A DNA stretch of 64,000 nt from Mesorhizobium carmichaelinearum (GTDB taxonomy: Bacteria > Pseudomonadota > Alphaproteobacteria > Rhizobiales > Rhizobiaceae), in the NCBI RefSeq assembly GCF_900199455.1, contig NZ_FZQR01000001.1, positions 496,001-560,000 of the forward strand, written 5' to 3'. A program made the translations under genes and the position numbers. Positions 1 through 11,596 of the stretch are shown in pieces (the first letter of the stretch is position 1; the number at the start of each line of letters is the position of its first letter). The notes below the pieces were generated by a model. The model saw only the letters and a list, made by a program, of their open reading frames with translations. It was not told where the DNA came from and did not search any database.

Positions 1-1374
<1,374 letters not shown>

Positions 1375-1384
1375 CCCGGCCACC

Positions 1385-2524
1385 TCAATACGGATCGACG
1401 GCGTCGCGCAGGCCATCGCCCAGCGCGTTGAAGGCAAAGACTGTAGCGAGCACGAAACCGACCGGCGACAGGATCCAGGGATAGGTGCCGATGACGGAAT
1501 AGGTTGCGGTGTCCTGCAGCATCAGGCCCCAGGAGATCAGCGGCGGCTTGACCGCAAAGCCGAGGAACCCGAGGAAGCATTCGAGCAGCACCACGGTCGG
1601 GATCGCCAAGGTGACCGCGACGATCACGTGGCTCATCACATTGGGCAAGATGTGCTGCAGGATGATGCGCCGGTCGGTGGCGCCGACCGCCATGGCGGCG
1701 CGCACATATTCGATGCGCGCCAGCGCCAACGTCTTGCCGCGCACCTCGCGCGACATCTGCGCCCAGCCCAGCGCCGACATGACGATGATGACGAAGGCGA
1801 GGAAGACATTGGTCGGCGCGGTGACGGGGATCAGCGTCGTCAGCGCCAGATAGAGCGGCAGCTGTGGGAAGGCGAGCACCAGTTCGACGAAGCGCTGCGT
1901 CCAGATATCGAACCGGCCGCCGAAATAGCCCGAAACCATGCCGACGGTGGTGCCGATGACGGTGATGATGAAGACGACCGTCAGCGCGATCATCAGCGAG
2001 ACCCGTGAGCCATGTATGGCGCGCGACAGCACATCGCGGCCGAACTTGTCGGTGCCGAGGAAATGCACAGGCTGGCCGTCCATCGAGGCGAAGAAATGCC
2101 GGTCCGCCGGGATCAGCCCGAAGAGCTTGTAGGGCGCGCCCTCGACGAAGAAGCCGAGCAGCCTTGGATGGTCATAGTCGGGGCCGACGATGGGCTGGAA
2201 CGTGACCGGATCGAGGTCGGCCGAATCGGCCAGCGCATAGACCCGCGGCCGCGCGACGAAATTGCCGTCCTTGTCGTGGAAGGAAGGCAGTTGCGGCGGC
2301 GCGAAGCCGACATCGGTCGCCTTTGGATCCATCGGCGCCAGGAACTCGGCGAAGACGGCCATCACCAGCAGCAGCACAACGAGCCAAAGCCCGGCCATGC
2401 CGGTCCAGGAGCGCTTCAACCGGCGCCAGACGAGCGCGATATAGCTCTCATTGCCGCGCGCCGGTCTGGCGACGATGGGTACTTCGGCCGGCAGCGGCGG
2501 GGGCGATGGATCGCGGGCCAGCAT
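1385..2524 (-). CDS. agpC: ABC transporter permease, OppC/DppC type (AgpC-like)
   Basis: This 379-residue inner-membrane permease has an N-terminal membrane segment near residues 40-65 (GLWLVVLLLVMAVFAEF). A long periplasmic loop follows, then a DppC-like core with the EAA-type loop (EYVRAAMAVGATDRRIILQH) and the ending ALGDGLRDAVDPY typical of OppC/YejE proteins. It pairs with the B-type permease, whose stop codon directly abuts this start, so translational coupling is likely. The long loop between the first two membrane segments suggests the YejE-like branch that works with large family-5 binding proteins. The substrate is inferred from the adjacent GH4 galactosidase. Confidence 0.85.
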   Translation of the reverse strand: MLARDPSPPPLPAEVPIVARPARGNESYIALVWRRLKRSWTGMAGLWLVVLLLVMAVFAEFLAPMDPKATDVGFAPPQLPSFHDKDGNFVARPRVYALADSADLDPVTFQPIVGPDYDHPRLLGFFVEGAPYKLFGLIPADRHFFASMDGQPVHFLGTDKFGRDVLSRAIHGSRVSLMIALTVVFIITVIGTTVGMVSGYFGGRFDIWTQRFVELVLAFPQLPLYLALTTLIPVTAPTNVFLAFVIIVMSALGWAQMSREVRGKTLALARIEYVRAAMAVGATDRRIILQHILPNVMSHVIVAVTLAIPTVVLLECFLGFLGFAVKPPLISWGLMLQDTATYSVIGTYPWILSPVGFVLATVFAFNALGDGLRDAVDPY

Positions 2525-3532
2525 CTAGCTCTCTCCGTATTGGCGGATGCGCGGGTCAAGCAGGACGAGCAGCATGTCGGCGATGATGTTGCCGACGATC
2601 AGCGTCGCCGCCAGCACCATCATGAAGGTGGCGGTGACATAGACATCGCCGACCGCCATCGAGCCGACAACCGCCGGGCCGACGGTCGGCAGTGCGAAGA
2701 TGATTGCCGTCTCGATCTCGCCGGTGAGCATGTAGGGCAGCACCACGCCCTGATACATGACGAGGGGATGCAGCGCATTGGGCACGGCATGGCGCATGAC
2801 GACGGCGCTGCCGGTCAGGCCCTTGGCTCTCGCCGTCTCGACATATTGCGCGTTGAGCGTATCCAGCAAATTGCCGCGCATGACGCGCATATTGTAGGCG
2901 AGGCCGCCGAAAGTGGCGATCGCCACCACCGGCCAGACATGCTTGACGAGGTCGACGAACTTGGCCCACGACCACGGCGCGCCGCCATATTGCGGCGAGA
3001 AGAAAGAGCCGATCTCCGACACGTTGAACTGGAAGACCAGGAGATAGACAATGATCAGCGCCATCAGGAAGCGCGGCACCGTCATGCCGAGGAAGGAGAT
3101 GGCCGACAGTGTCGAGTCGATCCAGGTGTATTGCCTTGTCGCCGCCCATATGCCGAAGGTGATGCCCAGCACCGAGGCGAGCAGATGGCAGACCAGCGCC
3201 AGGAGCAGCGTGCGCGGCAGCCGCTCGCCGACGACATCGGCCACCGGCTTGTTGTAGTAGAGGCTGTAGCCGAAATCGCCGCGGGTGATGATGCCACCGA
3301 TCCAGTTGAGATACTGGACGGGCAGCGGCTTATCGAGGCCATGTTCGACACGGTAGGCCTGGGCCTGCGCATCGGCCTCGGCGAAGGAAGCGCCGCCCTG
3401 GTTGATCAGCTGCGAGCGGATGTAGTCGGCATAATCGCCAGGCGGCGCCTGGATGATGGCGAAGGTGACGAGGCTCAGGATGGCGAGGACCGGTATTGCC
3501 GATGCTATGCGCATAGCCAAGAATCGCAACAT
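2525..3532 (-). CDS. agpB: ABC transporter permease, OppB/DppB type (AgpB-like)
   Basis: This 335-residue permease has an N-terminal anchor (RIASAIPVLAILSLVTFAI) and several further membrane segments. Its EAA loop (YVETARAKGLTGSAVVMRH) and C-terminal LLDPRIRQYGES are typical of OppB/DppB/YejB proteins. The start at 3532 has GAGGAAG upstream at a slightly long spacing; Met7 is an alternative. The gene follows the binding-protein gene after 115 nt that contain a strong hairpin, and it directly abuts agpC. It is expected to form the transmembrane channel together with AgpC. Confidence 0.85.
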   Translation of the reverse strand: MLRFLAMRIASAIPVLAILSLVTFAIIQAPPGDYADYIRSQLINQGGASFAEADAQAQAYRVEHGLDKPLPVQYLNWIGGIITRGDFGYSLYYNKPVADVVGERLPRTLLLALVCHLLASVLGITFGIWAATRQYTWIDSTLSAISFLGMTVPRFLMALIIVYLLVFQFNVSEIGSFFSPQYGGAPWSWAKFVDLVKHVWPVVAIATFGGLAYNMRVMRGNLLDTLNAQYVETARAKGLTGSAVVMRHAVPNALHPLVMYQGVVLPYMLTGEIETAIIFALPTVGPAVVGSMAVGDVYVTATFMMVLAATLIVGNIIADMLLVLLDPRIRQYGES

Positions 3533-3596
3533 GGACGGTCCGCTTCCTCATTTTGCCGCACGATCCCATTGAGGGCCGTTCGGAGGGTTGGTTTCG

Positions 3597-3623
3597 CCCG
3601 GCCGCGCCAGCAGCGCGGCCGGG
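3597..3623. repeat. Intercistronic GC-rich hairpin between agpA and agpB
   Basis: A perfect 11-bp stem (CCCGGCCGCGC / GCGCGGCCGGG) with a 5-nt loop lies 24 nt past the agpA stop on the transcribed (minus) strand. No T-run follows, so it looks like an mRNA-stabilising or attenuating hairpin rather than a full terminator. Confidence 0.7.
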
Positions 3624-3647
3624 TCTCTCTTGGTCAGGGAGGTAAAC

Positions 3648-5729
3648 TTACATCGGACCCTTGTCTCCAGGCTTGCCGGGAAGCTCCTGCGGGAACAGTT
3701 CGTATTTCGCCTGCTTGTCGGCCTTGACGAAGACGCGTTCGCGGACGATCGAATCCTCGGCCCAGTTGAACATGAAGATCGGCGTGCCCTGCGGAATGTT
3801 CGAGAAGCGCTTGTTGACGATCAGCGCGCCGGGATATTCCGTCAGGCCGACATTGTAGACATGTTCGGTCGAGATCTTCTGGAACTCCCTCATCAGACTG
3901 GCGCGTTTGTCATTGTCCTCTGACGCGACAAACTTGTTGACGATGTCGACAAGGTCTTTTTCGAAAGGCATCAGGTCGACTTCGCCGCTTTCCGGCGCGC
4001 GGTGGTTCCAGCTGGTCTTCGGACCGACGGGTGCGAGCTGCTCGGTGTTCTGCACGACTGAGGTCAGTTCCTGGTCGTTGCGCCGGATCAGCCAGTCGAA
4101 ACGCCCGGAATATTGCGAGGCATCGCGCTGGGTGCCGTTGAGGCCGTTGAGCACGACTCTAAGGCCAAGCTTTTCCATCTGGGCCACGACGCCTTCTGCG
4201 AGGCTCTTGTCCGTGCCGTAGTCGTTGTTGACCAGCATCACGATCTCGACGTTCTTGCCGCCGGCGGTGCCGGCCGGGAAGTTCACGAAGCCGTCGCCGT
4301 CGGTATCCTTCAGGCCGGCCTTGGCGAGTTCGGCCTTGGCACCGGCGAGGTCGAACGGATAGTAGACGGTCGATTTGCGGTCATAGAAGCTGGTGCCCGA
4401 GGAGAAGCCGCCGGGATAGATGGCGGTGAACGGCCCCTTGACCAGGGAGTCGCCCAGCGCCTTGCGGTCGAGCGCCATGGTGACGGCCTTGCGGAAGTCC
4501 TCATTGCGGTTCAGCTCGCGGACGGCCTGGCTGCGCTCGTCCGGATTGCCCCAGCCATTGGCGGAATAGTTCAAGCGCAGATTGTAGCCGATGAGCCGGG
4601 GACCGAAGGCGAGCCGCGCCGGTGCGTTCGCTTCAGCGGCGCGCTTCAGCGAGGCGACAAAGTTTTCCGGCTGCTCGAGGTTGGAGAAGTCGCCCGAGCC
4701 GGCGACCGCCTGGACGTCGCGGTCAGCCCAGGTCGACAGCTTGTACTGCAGTTCGTTGAGATAGGGCAGCTGGTTGCCCTTTTCGTCGACCTTCCAGTAG
4801 TAGGGGTTGCGGCGCATGATGATGATGTCGTCCGGCCGGTATTCGACCGGCACCCAGGCGCCCATCACCGGCATGTTCATATATTCCGGCGGAAAGGCAT
4901 TCTTGAACTGGTCGTAGGTGTTCTTCGAATATTTCGGATGCTGCGGCTTCAGTATATGCGCGGGGCCGGGGCAGAAGGTGCCGTAGGCCATGGCGTAGAG
5001 GTACTGTTTCGGGAAGGTGTCCTTGAAGGTCCACTCGACGGTGTAGTCGTCGATCTTCTTCAGCGTCGTGCCGACGCCGAAGGTTTCCGGCGTCGCGCCA
5101 TTGAGCGGCGAGACGTTCGGGTCGACCACCTCGTCATCCCAATAGAACATGACATCGTCGGCGTTGAAGGCCACGCCATCGGACCATTTGGCGCCTTCGA
5201 CAAGATGCATGGTCAGCTTGTGGCCGTCCTTCGACCACTCCCAGCTTTTGGCGAGGTTCGGCAGCGGCTCGGTATCCTTGGCCTCGACCTGGAAAAGCGG
5301 CGCGGTGCGCGTCAGGCATTCGGAGAGGCCGATATCGATGCCGCCCCAGCCTTGCGTCTGGCCGGCGCCATAGTTCCAGCCTTCCGGCCGGCCGCCGATG
5401 ACATGGCGCATCGTATCGCCATAGACACCGATGCCGTCAGGCATGTTGGCTGTCTTGAAGACCAGCGGCTCCTTCGGCAGCCTGTCCTTCACCGGCGGCA
5501 GCTTGCCGGTCTTGACGTATTTTTCGGTCACCCAATCAGGCTCGTGATATTCGGGCAGTGCCTTGAACTCCAGAATGGAGTCGCGTGCGACGTATTTGAT
5601 CTTGCCCTCGGCCGGAAATGTTGCCGGCGTCGGCGGGACCGTCGGCTCGGAAGCGAAGGCGTTGAGTGCCGGAACGGAGACGCTCAGCGCCAGTCCGGCG
5701 GCAATGCCAATGCTGCGTAGATTCCTCAT
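3648..5729 (-). CDS. agpA: AgpA-like periplasmic solute-binding protein (family 5)
   Basis: This 693-residue secreted protein has a signal peptide (about residues 1-26, ending ALNAFAS). The body is of the family 5 solute-binding type (SBP_bac_5), with conserved stretches such as LAKSWEWSKDGHKLTMHL and VEWTFKDTFPKQYL. Its length fits the YejA-like or AgpA subgroup. The start has a strong Shine-Dalgarno (GGGAGGAG). It follows melA by about 107 nt and precedes agpB. In S. meliloti the equivalent protein binds alpha-galactosides such as melibiose and raffinose despite belonging to a peptide-binding family. That substrate is inferred here from synteny. Confidence 0.82.
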   Translation of the reverse strand: MRNLRSIGIAAGLALSVSVPALNAFASEPTVPPTPATFPAEGKIKYVARDSILEFKALPEYHEPDWVTEKYVKTGKLPPVKDRLPKEPLVFKTANMPDGIGVYGDTMRHVIGGRPEGWNYGAGQTQGWGGIDIGLSECLTRTAPLFQVEAKDTEPLPNLAKSWEWSKDGHKLTMHLVEGAKWSDGVAFNADDVMFYWDDEVVDPNVSPLNGATPETFGVGTTLKKIDDYTVEWTFKDTFPKQYLYAMAYGTFCPGPAHILKPQHPKYSKNTYDQFKNAFPPEYMNMPVMGAWVPVEYRPDDIIIMRRNPYYWKVDEKGNQLPYLNELQYKLSTWADRDVQAVAGSGDFSNLEQPENFVASLKRAAEANAPARLAFGPRLIGYNLRLNYSANGWGNPDERSQAVRELNRNEDFRKAVTMALDRKALGDSLVKGPFTAIYPGGFSSGTSFYDRKSTVYYPFDLAGAKAELAKAGLKDTDGDGFVNFPAGTAGGKNVEIVMLVNNDYGTDKSLAEGVVAQMEKLGLRVVLNGLNGTQRDASQYSGRFDWLIRRNDQELTSVVQNTEQLAPVGPKTSWNHRAPESGEVDLMPFEKDLVDIVNKFVASEDNDKRASLMREFQKISTEHVYNVGLTEYPGALIVNKRFSNIPQGTPIFMFNWAEDSIVRERVFVKADKQAKYELFPQELPGKPGDKGPM

Positions 5730-5836
5730 TTTCTATCTCCTCCCTCGTGTTCAGACGTTTGCTGCTGCTCGTCTTCTGCCCGGACGGCTCAACGCGGCGG
5801 ACCTGCCTCCCAAGGTCCGTCGCTGCGCCCGAGATT

Positions 5837-7303
5837 TCAGCCGGCCTGTTTGAGCGCGGCTTTCTCGGCGCGCAATTCCTCGATCGAGCGCACGTTTCGC
5901 CGTGCGGCGCCGGCCCATTCGCGGGTCTTGACCGCGGATTTCGACAGCCGTTCCTTGGCGGCGGGAATCGCATGGGCGTATTGCGGCAGCCAGGCGGCCT
6001 GGGCGACGACCATCTCGTCGACCATCTGCCAGACCTCCTCCGGCGTCGACACCGCACCGACCAGCGGGTCATGCAGCACGGCCAGTTTCAAGAGATCGAT
6101 GTCGCCCGATATCGCGGCATGGACCGACATGCGCTGGACGTTGATCGAGGCCATGCAGGTGGCCGCGCAGGCTTCCGGCAGCGTGATGCCGGCGGCCATG
6201 TTGATGCCGAAACGGTCGACGAAACCGGGCGATTCGATGATGGCATCCTGCGGCAAATTGGTGATCACGCCATTGTTCTTGACGTTGAAGTGGCCGCGAT
6301 AAACGCGGTTGGTCTCCAGCGCTTCGAGGATATGACTGGCGTGTTCGTTGGAGCGTTTTGTGGGATCAATCGGCTTCGATGCTGCTTCGAGGAATTGCGG
6401 ATATTCCGTCTCGAACCAGTTGCGGGTTTCGGTGGAATAGCGGAGATAGCCGCCGGTCTCGCCATGGATCCAGTCCGACATGTCGATCCAGCGCGTGATC
6501 TCGTCCGGCCGCTTGCGGTACCAGGGCAGGTACTCGGAGAGATGTCCGTTGCTTTCGGTCGAATAGACGCCAAAGCGCTTCAACACATCGATGCGCAGCT
6601 TCTCCTGCTGCGAATAGACCGGATGCGCCTCGAAGGCGGCGACCAGCTCGTCCTTGCCGATCTTGCGACCGTTCAGCCGCAGATCGATGAACCAGGTCTG
6701 GTGATTGATGCCGGAACAGACATAGTCGAGCTCGTTCCTGGACTTCGCGCCGAGCACCTCGGCGATCTGCTCGGCGCCATGCTGGACACCGTGGCAGAGG
6801 CCGACCGTGTCGACCTTGCCGTACTCGATCGCCGCCCAGGTGTTCATTGCCATCGGGTTGGCATAGTTGAGGAATTTGGCGCCCGTCGCGGCGACCTCGC
6901 GTATGTCCTTGCAGAAGTCGAGGATCACCGGAATGTTGCGCTGGCCATAGAGGATGCCGCCGGCGCAGATCGTGTCGCCGACGCACTGGTCGATGCCATA
7001 TTTCAGCGGAATCCTGATGTCGTCGGCATAGGCTTCGAGACCGCCGACCCGCACGCAGCTGATGACATAGCGTGCGCCTTCGAGCGCCTTGCGGCGGTCG
7101 GTCGTAGCCGTCACCCTGGTGGGCAGTCGGTTCGCCTCGACCACCCTGTCGAGGATCGCCTTGATCATGCCGAGATTGTGTTCGCTGAGGTCGGTCAGCG
7201 CGAATTCGACATCCCTAAATTCGGGTACGCACAGTATGTCGGTGAACAGTTTCTTGGTGAATCCGACGCTGCCGGCACCAATGATAGCGATTTTGAAACT
7301 CAT
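5837..7303 (-). CDS. melA: GH4 alpha-galactosidase/alpha-glucosidase (MelA-like)
   Basis: This 488-residue glycoside hydrolase family 4 enzyme starts with a Rossmann motif KIAIIGAGSVGFTKKLF. It carries the GH4 signatures NYANPMAMNTWA and LCHGVQH, the latter with the metal-binding cysteine and histidine, plus SGINHQTWF. GH4 enzymes need NAD+ and Mn2+ and cleave alpha-galactosides by a redox-elimination route in the cytoplasm. ATG 7303 is preferred over GTG 7312 because GAGGTG sits 6 nt upstream of it. It heads the operon with the agp importer, so imported galactosides would be cleaved here. Alpha-galactosidase is more likely than alpha-glucosidase because of context. Confidence 0.87.
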   Translation of the reverse strand: MSFKIAIIGAGSVGFTKKLFTDILCVPEFRDVEFALTDLSEHNLGMIKAILDRVVEANRLPTRVTATTDRRKALEGARYVISCVRVGGLEAYADDIRIPLKYGIDQCVGDTICAGGILYGQRNIPVILDFCKDIREVAATGAKFLNYANPMAMNTWAAIEYGKVDTVGLCHGVQHGAEQIAEVLGAKSRNELDYVCSGINHQTWFIDLRLNGRKIGKDELVAAFEAHPVYSQQEKLRIDVLKRFGVYSTESNGHLSEYLPWYRKRPDEITRWIDMSDWIHGETGGYLRYSTETRNWFETEYPQFLEAASKPIDPTKRSNEHASHILEALETNRVYRGHFNVKNNGVITNLPQDAIIESPGFVDRFGINMAAGITLPEACAATCMASINVQRMSVHAAISGDIDLLKLAVLHDPLVGAVSTPEEVWQMVDEMVVAQAAWLPQYAHAIPAAKERLSKSAVKTREWAGAARRNVRSIEELRAEKAALKQAG

Positions 7304-7361
7304 CAGCCGCACCTCATCTTATTCCAATGACAGGCCGGGAATAACAGGGATGGGTTGCAGC

Positions 7362-7500
7362 CACATGCAGTGGCATGTGTGCGCGACAAGCCGGATTCCG
7401 GCCTGCCAACCTCCCTGTCCGCTCCTCGCCTGCGGATCTCTCTCGCTTTTCGAAGGGGATTATGCCCTTATTCACGGGCGCGACCAGAGAAGGATTATGC
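7362..7500. promoter_or_regulatory. Divergent melA/agpT control region with palindrome and direct repeats
   Basis: The gap between the divergent melA and agpT starts contains a palindrome CACATGC-agtg-GCATGTG at 7362-7379. It also holds two identical 9-bp direct repeats GGATTATGC at 7457-7465 and 7492-7500, 35 bp apart. Direct repeats at this kind of spacing are typical of AraC-family sites, so these are candidate AgpT operators. Function is inferred; only the repeats are seen. Confidence 0.45.
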
Positions 7501-7516
7501 TTTCAAGGGTAATTTT

Positions 7517-8425
7517 GTGCTACGAGATTTGATCACCAACGGACAGTCGATGCGCACGATCTCGCTGCCGCGCGGTCGCCAGCGCCTGCATGCCATGCCG
7601 ACCAGCACCGGCTACGAGGTGCGCGAGGACGAGACCTACGATTGGGACGGGCGCAAACGCGGCCAGACCCCGTTCACCGTGCTCCAGCACACGATCAGCG
7701 GAACCGGCCAGCTACGCTACGAGAACCGCAACTACCGCCTGCAAGAGAACGACACGCTGCTGGTGCTGGTGCCGCACAACCACCGCTACTGGCTGGCCAA
7801 GGACGAGCGCTGGGAATATTTCTGGATTTCGATGAACGGCGAGGAGGCGCTACGCATCCACAAGTCGATCCTCAGTGTCTCCGGTCCGGTGTTCCGGCTT
7901 AAGCCGGCGACCGTCGACCACCTTGCCGATTGCAGCCTGCGCCTCATCAAGGGGGCGGCCTCACCGGGTGCCGCGTCCGCTATCGCCTACGAGGCGGCGA
8001 TGGCGCTCTATGACGATGTCTTCGGCTCGCATGCCTTTGCCGAGAAACAGAGCGCCATGCAGCCTGTCATCGACCACATCAACGCCAATCTCGACAAGCC
8101 GCTGCCGGTGGCGGAGCTCGTCCAGATCAGCGGCCTCAGCCGCGCCCACTTCTCGCGCTGCTTCGCCGAGAGTGAAGGCCTGCCGCCGGCCGAATTCGTG
8201 CTGCAACAGCGCCTGCAGCGGGCGGCGAAGCTGTTGACCAAGGCGGACTTCCTGCCGGTGAAGGAAGTCGCCATCCTGTGCGGCTTCGAGGACGCGAATT
8301 ATTTTTCGAAGGTCTTCCGCCGCCTCTACGGCACCACGCCCAGCCAGTTCCGCACCACCGGCATGTATGCCAGTCTGCGAACGCCGGCCAGGCGCGGCGT
8401 CAAAGTGTCGGACGACGAGAGCTGA
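7517..8425 (+). CDS. agpT: AraC-family activator of the alpha-galactoside locus (AgpT-like)
   Basis: The N-terminal half is a cupin-like ligand-binding region (about residues 25-130). The C-terminal 100 residues form a double helix-turn-helix of AraC type (LPVAELVQISGLSRAHFSRC ... VKEVAILCGFEDANYFSKVF). GTG 7517 is chosen because AAGGG lies 7 nt upstream, giving 302 residues; ATG 7550 (291 residues) is a close alternative with a weaker ribosome site. It is divergent from melA-agpABCD, exactly as the S. meliloti agpT regulator is placed relative to its target genes. It probably senses an alpha-galactoside and activates melA transcription. Confidence 0.82.
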   Translation: MLRDLITNGQSMRTISLPRGRQRLHAMPTSTGYEVREDETYDWDGRKRGQTPFTVLQHTISGTGQLRYENRNYRLQENDTLLVLVPHNHRYWLAKDERWEYFWISMNGEEALRIHKSILSVSGPVFRLKPATVDHLADCSLRLIKGAASPGAASAIAYEAAMALYDDVFGSHAFAEKQSAMQPVIDHINANLDKPLPVAELVQISGLSRAHFSRCFAESEGLPPAEFVLQQRLQRAAKLLTKADFLPVKEVAILCGFEDANYFSKVFRRLYGTTPSQFRTTGMYASLRTPARRGVKVSDDES

Positions 8426-8447
8426 CGCCGCTTTGAGGCTTGCTCTA

Positions 8448-10481
8448 TCAGGCGGCGTGCAGGCTGCCGCCGTCCAGCCATTCGAGATCGGCCGGCGGCA
8501 GCGTGATGTCCAGGGCGCGCAGGCTGTCTTCCAGCTCACCCAGCGTGCGCGGCCCGATCAACGGGACCGATGGGAAGGGCTGGTTGAGCACATAGGCCAG
8601 CGCAATGTGGATCGGGCTCTTCCGCAGCCTTTCGGCCAGCTCGATGGCGCGGTCACGACGGCCGAAATTGCGCTCCGAATACCAGACCCGCACCAGTTCC
8701 TCGCTGTCGCGCCGGTCGCGCCCGGCGCGCTCGGTGAAGAAGCCGCGCCCCTGGCTCGACCAGGCGAAATTCGGCATCTGCCTGGATGTCAGCCAGGCCT
8801 TCCAGTCGTCGGTGGACGAGGTGACGCAACCCGCCCAGATCGGCTCCAGCATTTCGGCCAGCGAAAAATTGTTGGAGAGCGCGCCGGGCTTCTGCTTGCC
8901 GGTGCGCTCGGCATAGGCAATCGCCTCGTCCATGCGCTGCATCGTCCAGTTCGAGCCGCCGAACGGGCCACGGATGCGGCCGGCCTTCACCTCACGATCC
9001 ATGGCATCGACGAACTCGCCGACCGGCACATCGGGATTGTCGCGATGCATGAAATAGATGTCGACATGGTCGGTCTGCAGACGGTCGAGCGACTGGGCAA
9101 GCTGCTTGCCGATCACGTCGGGATAGCAGAGCGGCGAATGCGCACCCTTGGCAATGATCACCGACTGCTCGCGCACGCCGCGGTTTTTCAGCCATTCGCC
9201 AAGCAGCTTTTCGGTGTAACCGGCGCCATAGACAAAACCGGTGTCGAAGAGATTGCCGCCGGCCTCGAAGAAGGCATCGAGCAGGATCGAACCCGAGGAG
9301 AATGTGCGGAAATCCTCGAAGCCGAGCGCCACCACCGATGCCGGTTTCGCCAAGCCCGGAATGGCGCGCTTGCCGATCGCTGTTCCGCCAGAGCGCAGAG
9401 GCCGGCCGGAAATGGTGCTGGTGCGCAGCGCGGCCTTTTCGATCCCGTATTCCAGTCCGACCGCAGCGCGCCATCTGTCGAGCACGCGCAAGGTGCCGAG
9501 ACTGTCGGCCCAATCCATGCCCGGCCAGGCAAATTCCTGCCGCCCAGCAAGGATGGCCGCGCCGGCGCCGTCGACCTCGAAAGAATAGACATGGCGCTTC
9601 TCGTCGACGCTGATCGTCTCGCGAGCGCCGTCGGCGCCGATCACGTCGATCCGGCCGAGGCCGACATCGCGATTTCCGCCGGCGAACCAGAAGTCCGGCA
9701 CTTCGATGCGGCCTTTGGTGCCGAAAATGCGCAGCACATTGTCCTGGTTGAGCGAGATGCTGCAGGAGACCTCGGCGACGATGCCGCCGGGAAAATGCAG
9801 CAGTGCCGAGGCCCATTCGTCGACACCGGACTGGCCAAGATGGGCAGTACCCACCACCTTGTCGGGCTCGGCGAAAGGTTGTCCTGCCGCCGCCCCGGCA
9901 ATCAGCCGCGCCATCGAGACGGTATAGCCGCCGACGTCGAGGATGCCGCCGCCGGCAGACTCGTTGGCATAGAGCCGGTGCTCCGGCATGAAGCGCGGCA
10001 TGGCGAAGCCGAAGCTCGACTTGATCATCCGGATCTCGCCAATGACGCCCGATTTGATCAAGTCCACCAGCTTCAGTGTCTGCGGGTGCAGCCGGTACAT
10101 GAAGGCTTCGCCGAGAAAGGTGCCGGCCTTGCGCGCGGCATGCATCATGGCGTCGGCCTCGAAGGCGGTCAGCGCCAGCGGCTTTTCGCACAGCACATGC
10201 TTGCCCGCTTCCGCCGCCCGGATCGCCCATTGCGCGTGGCCGGGATGCGGAACCGCGATGTAGATGGCATCGATGTCGGGATCGGCAAGCAGCGCTTCAT
10301 AACCGTCGACGATGCGGGCGCCGGGGAAGGCCTCGGCGAGGCCCGCCTTGTCGGGATTGCGCGCGCCGATGGCGACCAGTCTTCCGGTGCGCGAAGCGGC
10401 CACGCCTCCGGCGAAGGCCTGGGCGATGCTGCCCGGACCGAGAATGCCCCAGCGAATGGGCGTGGTTGCGGTCATTGTCAT
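8448..10481 (-). CDS. Fused Gfo/Idh/MocA oxidoreductase and aldo/keto reductase
   Basis: This 677-residue protein joins two complete enzyme domains in one frame. Residues about 10-330 are Gfo/Idh/MocA type: Rossmann GILGPGSIAQAF, conserved CEKPLA, and the GGGILDVGGY region. Residues about 350-675 are an aldo/keto reductase with the usual tetrad: Asp in NLFDTG, Tyr in FVYGAGYTEK, Lys in IIAKGAH and His in YFMHRDNP. It ends with SVPLIGPRTLGELEDSL. No stop or frameshift separates the halves. It is the last gene of the sugar ABC operon (27 nt after the ATPase) and probably oxidises or reduces the imported sugar or polyol. The substrate is not evident. Confidence 0.85.
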   Translation of the reverse strand: MTMTATTPIRWGILGPGSIAQAFAGGVAASRTGRLVAIGARNPDKAGLAEAFPGARIVDGYEALLADPDIDAIYIAVPHPGHAQWAIRAAEAGKHVLCEKPLALTAFEADAMMHAARKAGTFLGEAFMYRLHPQTLKLVDLIKSGVIGEIRMIKSSFGFAMPRFMPEHRLYANESAGGGILDVGGYTVSMARLIAGAAAGQPFAEPDKVVGTAHLGQSGVDEWASALLHFPGGIVAEVSCSISLNQDNVLRIFGTKGRIEVPDFWFAGGNRDVGLGRIDVIGADGARETISVDEKRHVYSFEVDGAGAAILAGRQEFAWPGMDWADSLGTLRVLDRWRAAVGLEYGIEKAALRTSTISGRPLRSGGTAIGKRAIPGLAKPASVVALGFEDFRTFSSGSILLDAFFEAGGNLFDTGFVYGAGYTEKLLGEWLKNRGVREQSVIIAKGAHSPLCYPDVIGKQLAQSLDRLQTDHVDIYFMHRDNPDVPVGEFVDAMDREVKAGRIRGPFGGSNWTMQRMDEAIAYAERTGKQKPGALSNNFSLAEMLEPIWAGCVTSSTDDWKAWLTSRQMPNFAWSSQGRGFFTERAGRDRRDSEELVRVWYSERNFGRRDRAIELAERLRKSPIHIALAYVLNQPFPSVPLIGPRTLGELEDSLRALDITLPPADLEWLDGGSLHAA

Positions 10482-10508
10482 TCTCCTTGAAGGCTGGGGG
10501 GCGGCCGG

Positions 10509-11588
<1,080 letters not shown>

Positions 11589-11596
11589 GCTGCCTC

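Noticed and set aside
2012..3727. Long plus-strand open frame (571 codons) opposite the agpBC genes
   Set aside because: It is rich in Arg, His, Asp and Gln with no family motifs and lies antisense to two clear ABC permeases. It is a shadow of GC-rich codon use.
8367..10490. 707-codon plus-strand frame opposite the fused oxidoreductase
   Set aside because: The opposite strand encodes two recognised enzyme domains over the same span. The plus-strand product has low-complexity composition and no motifs.
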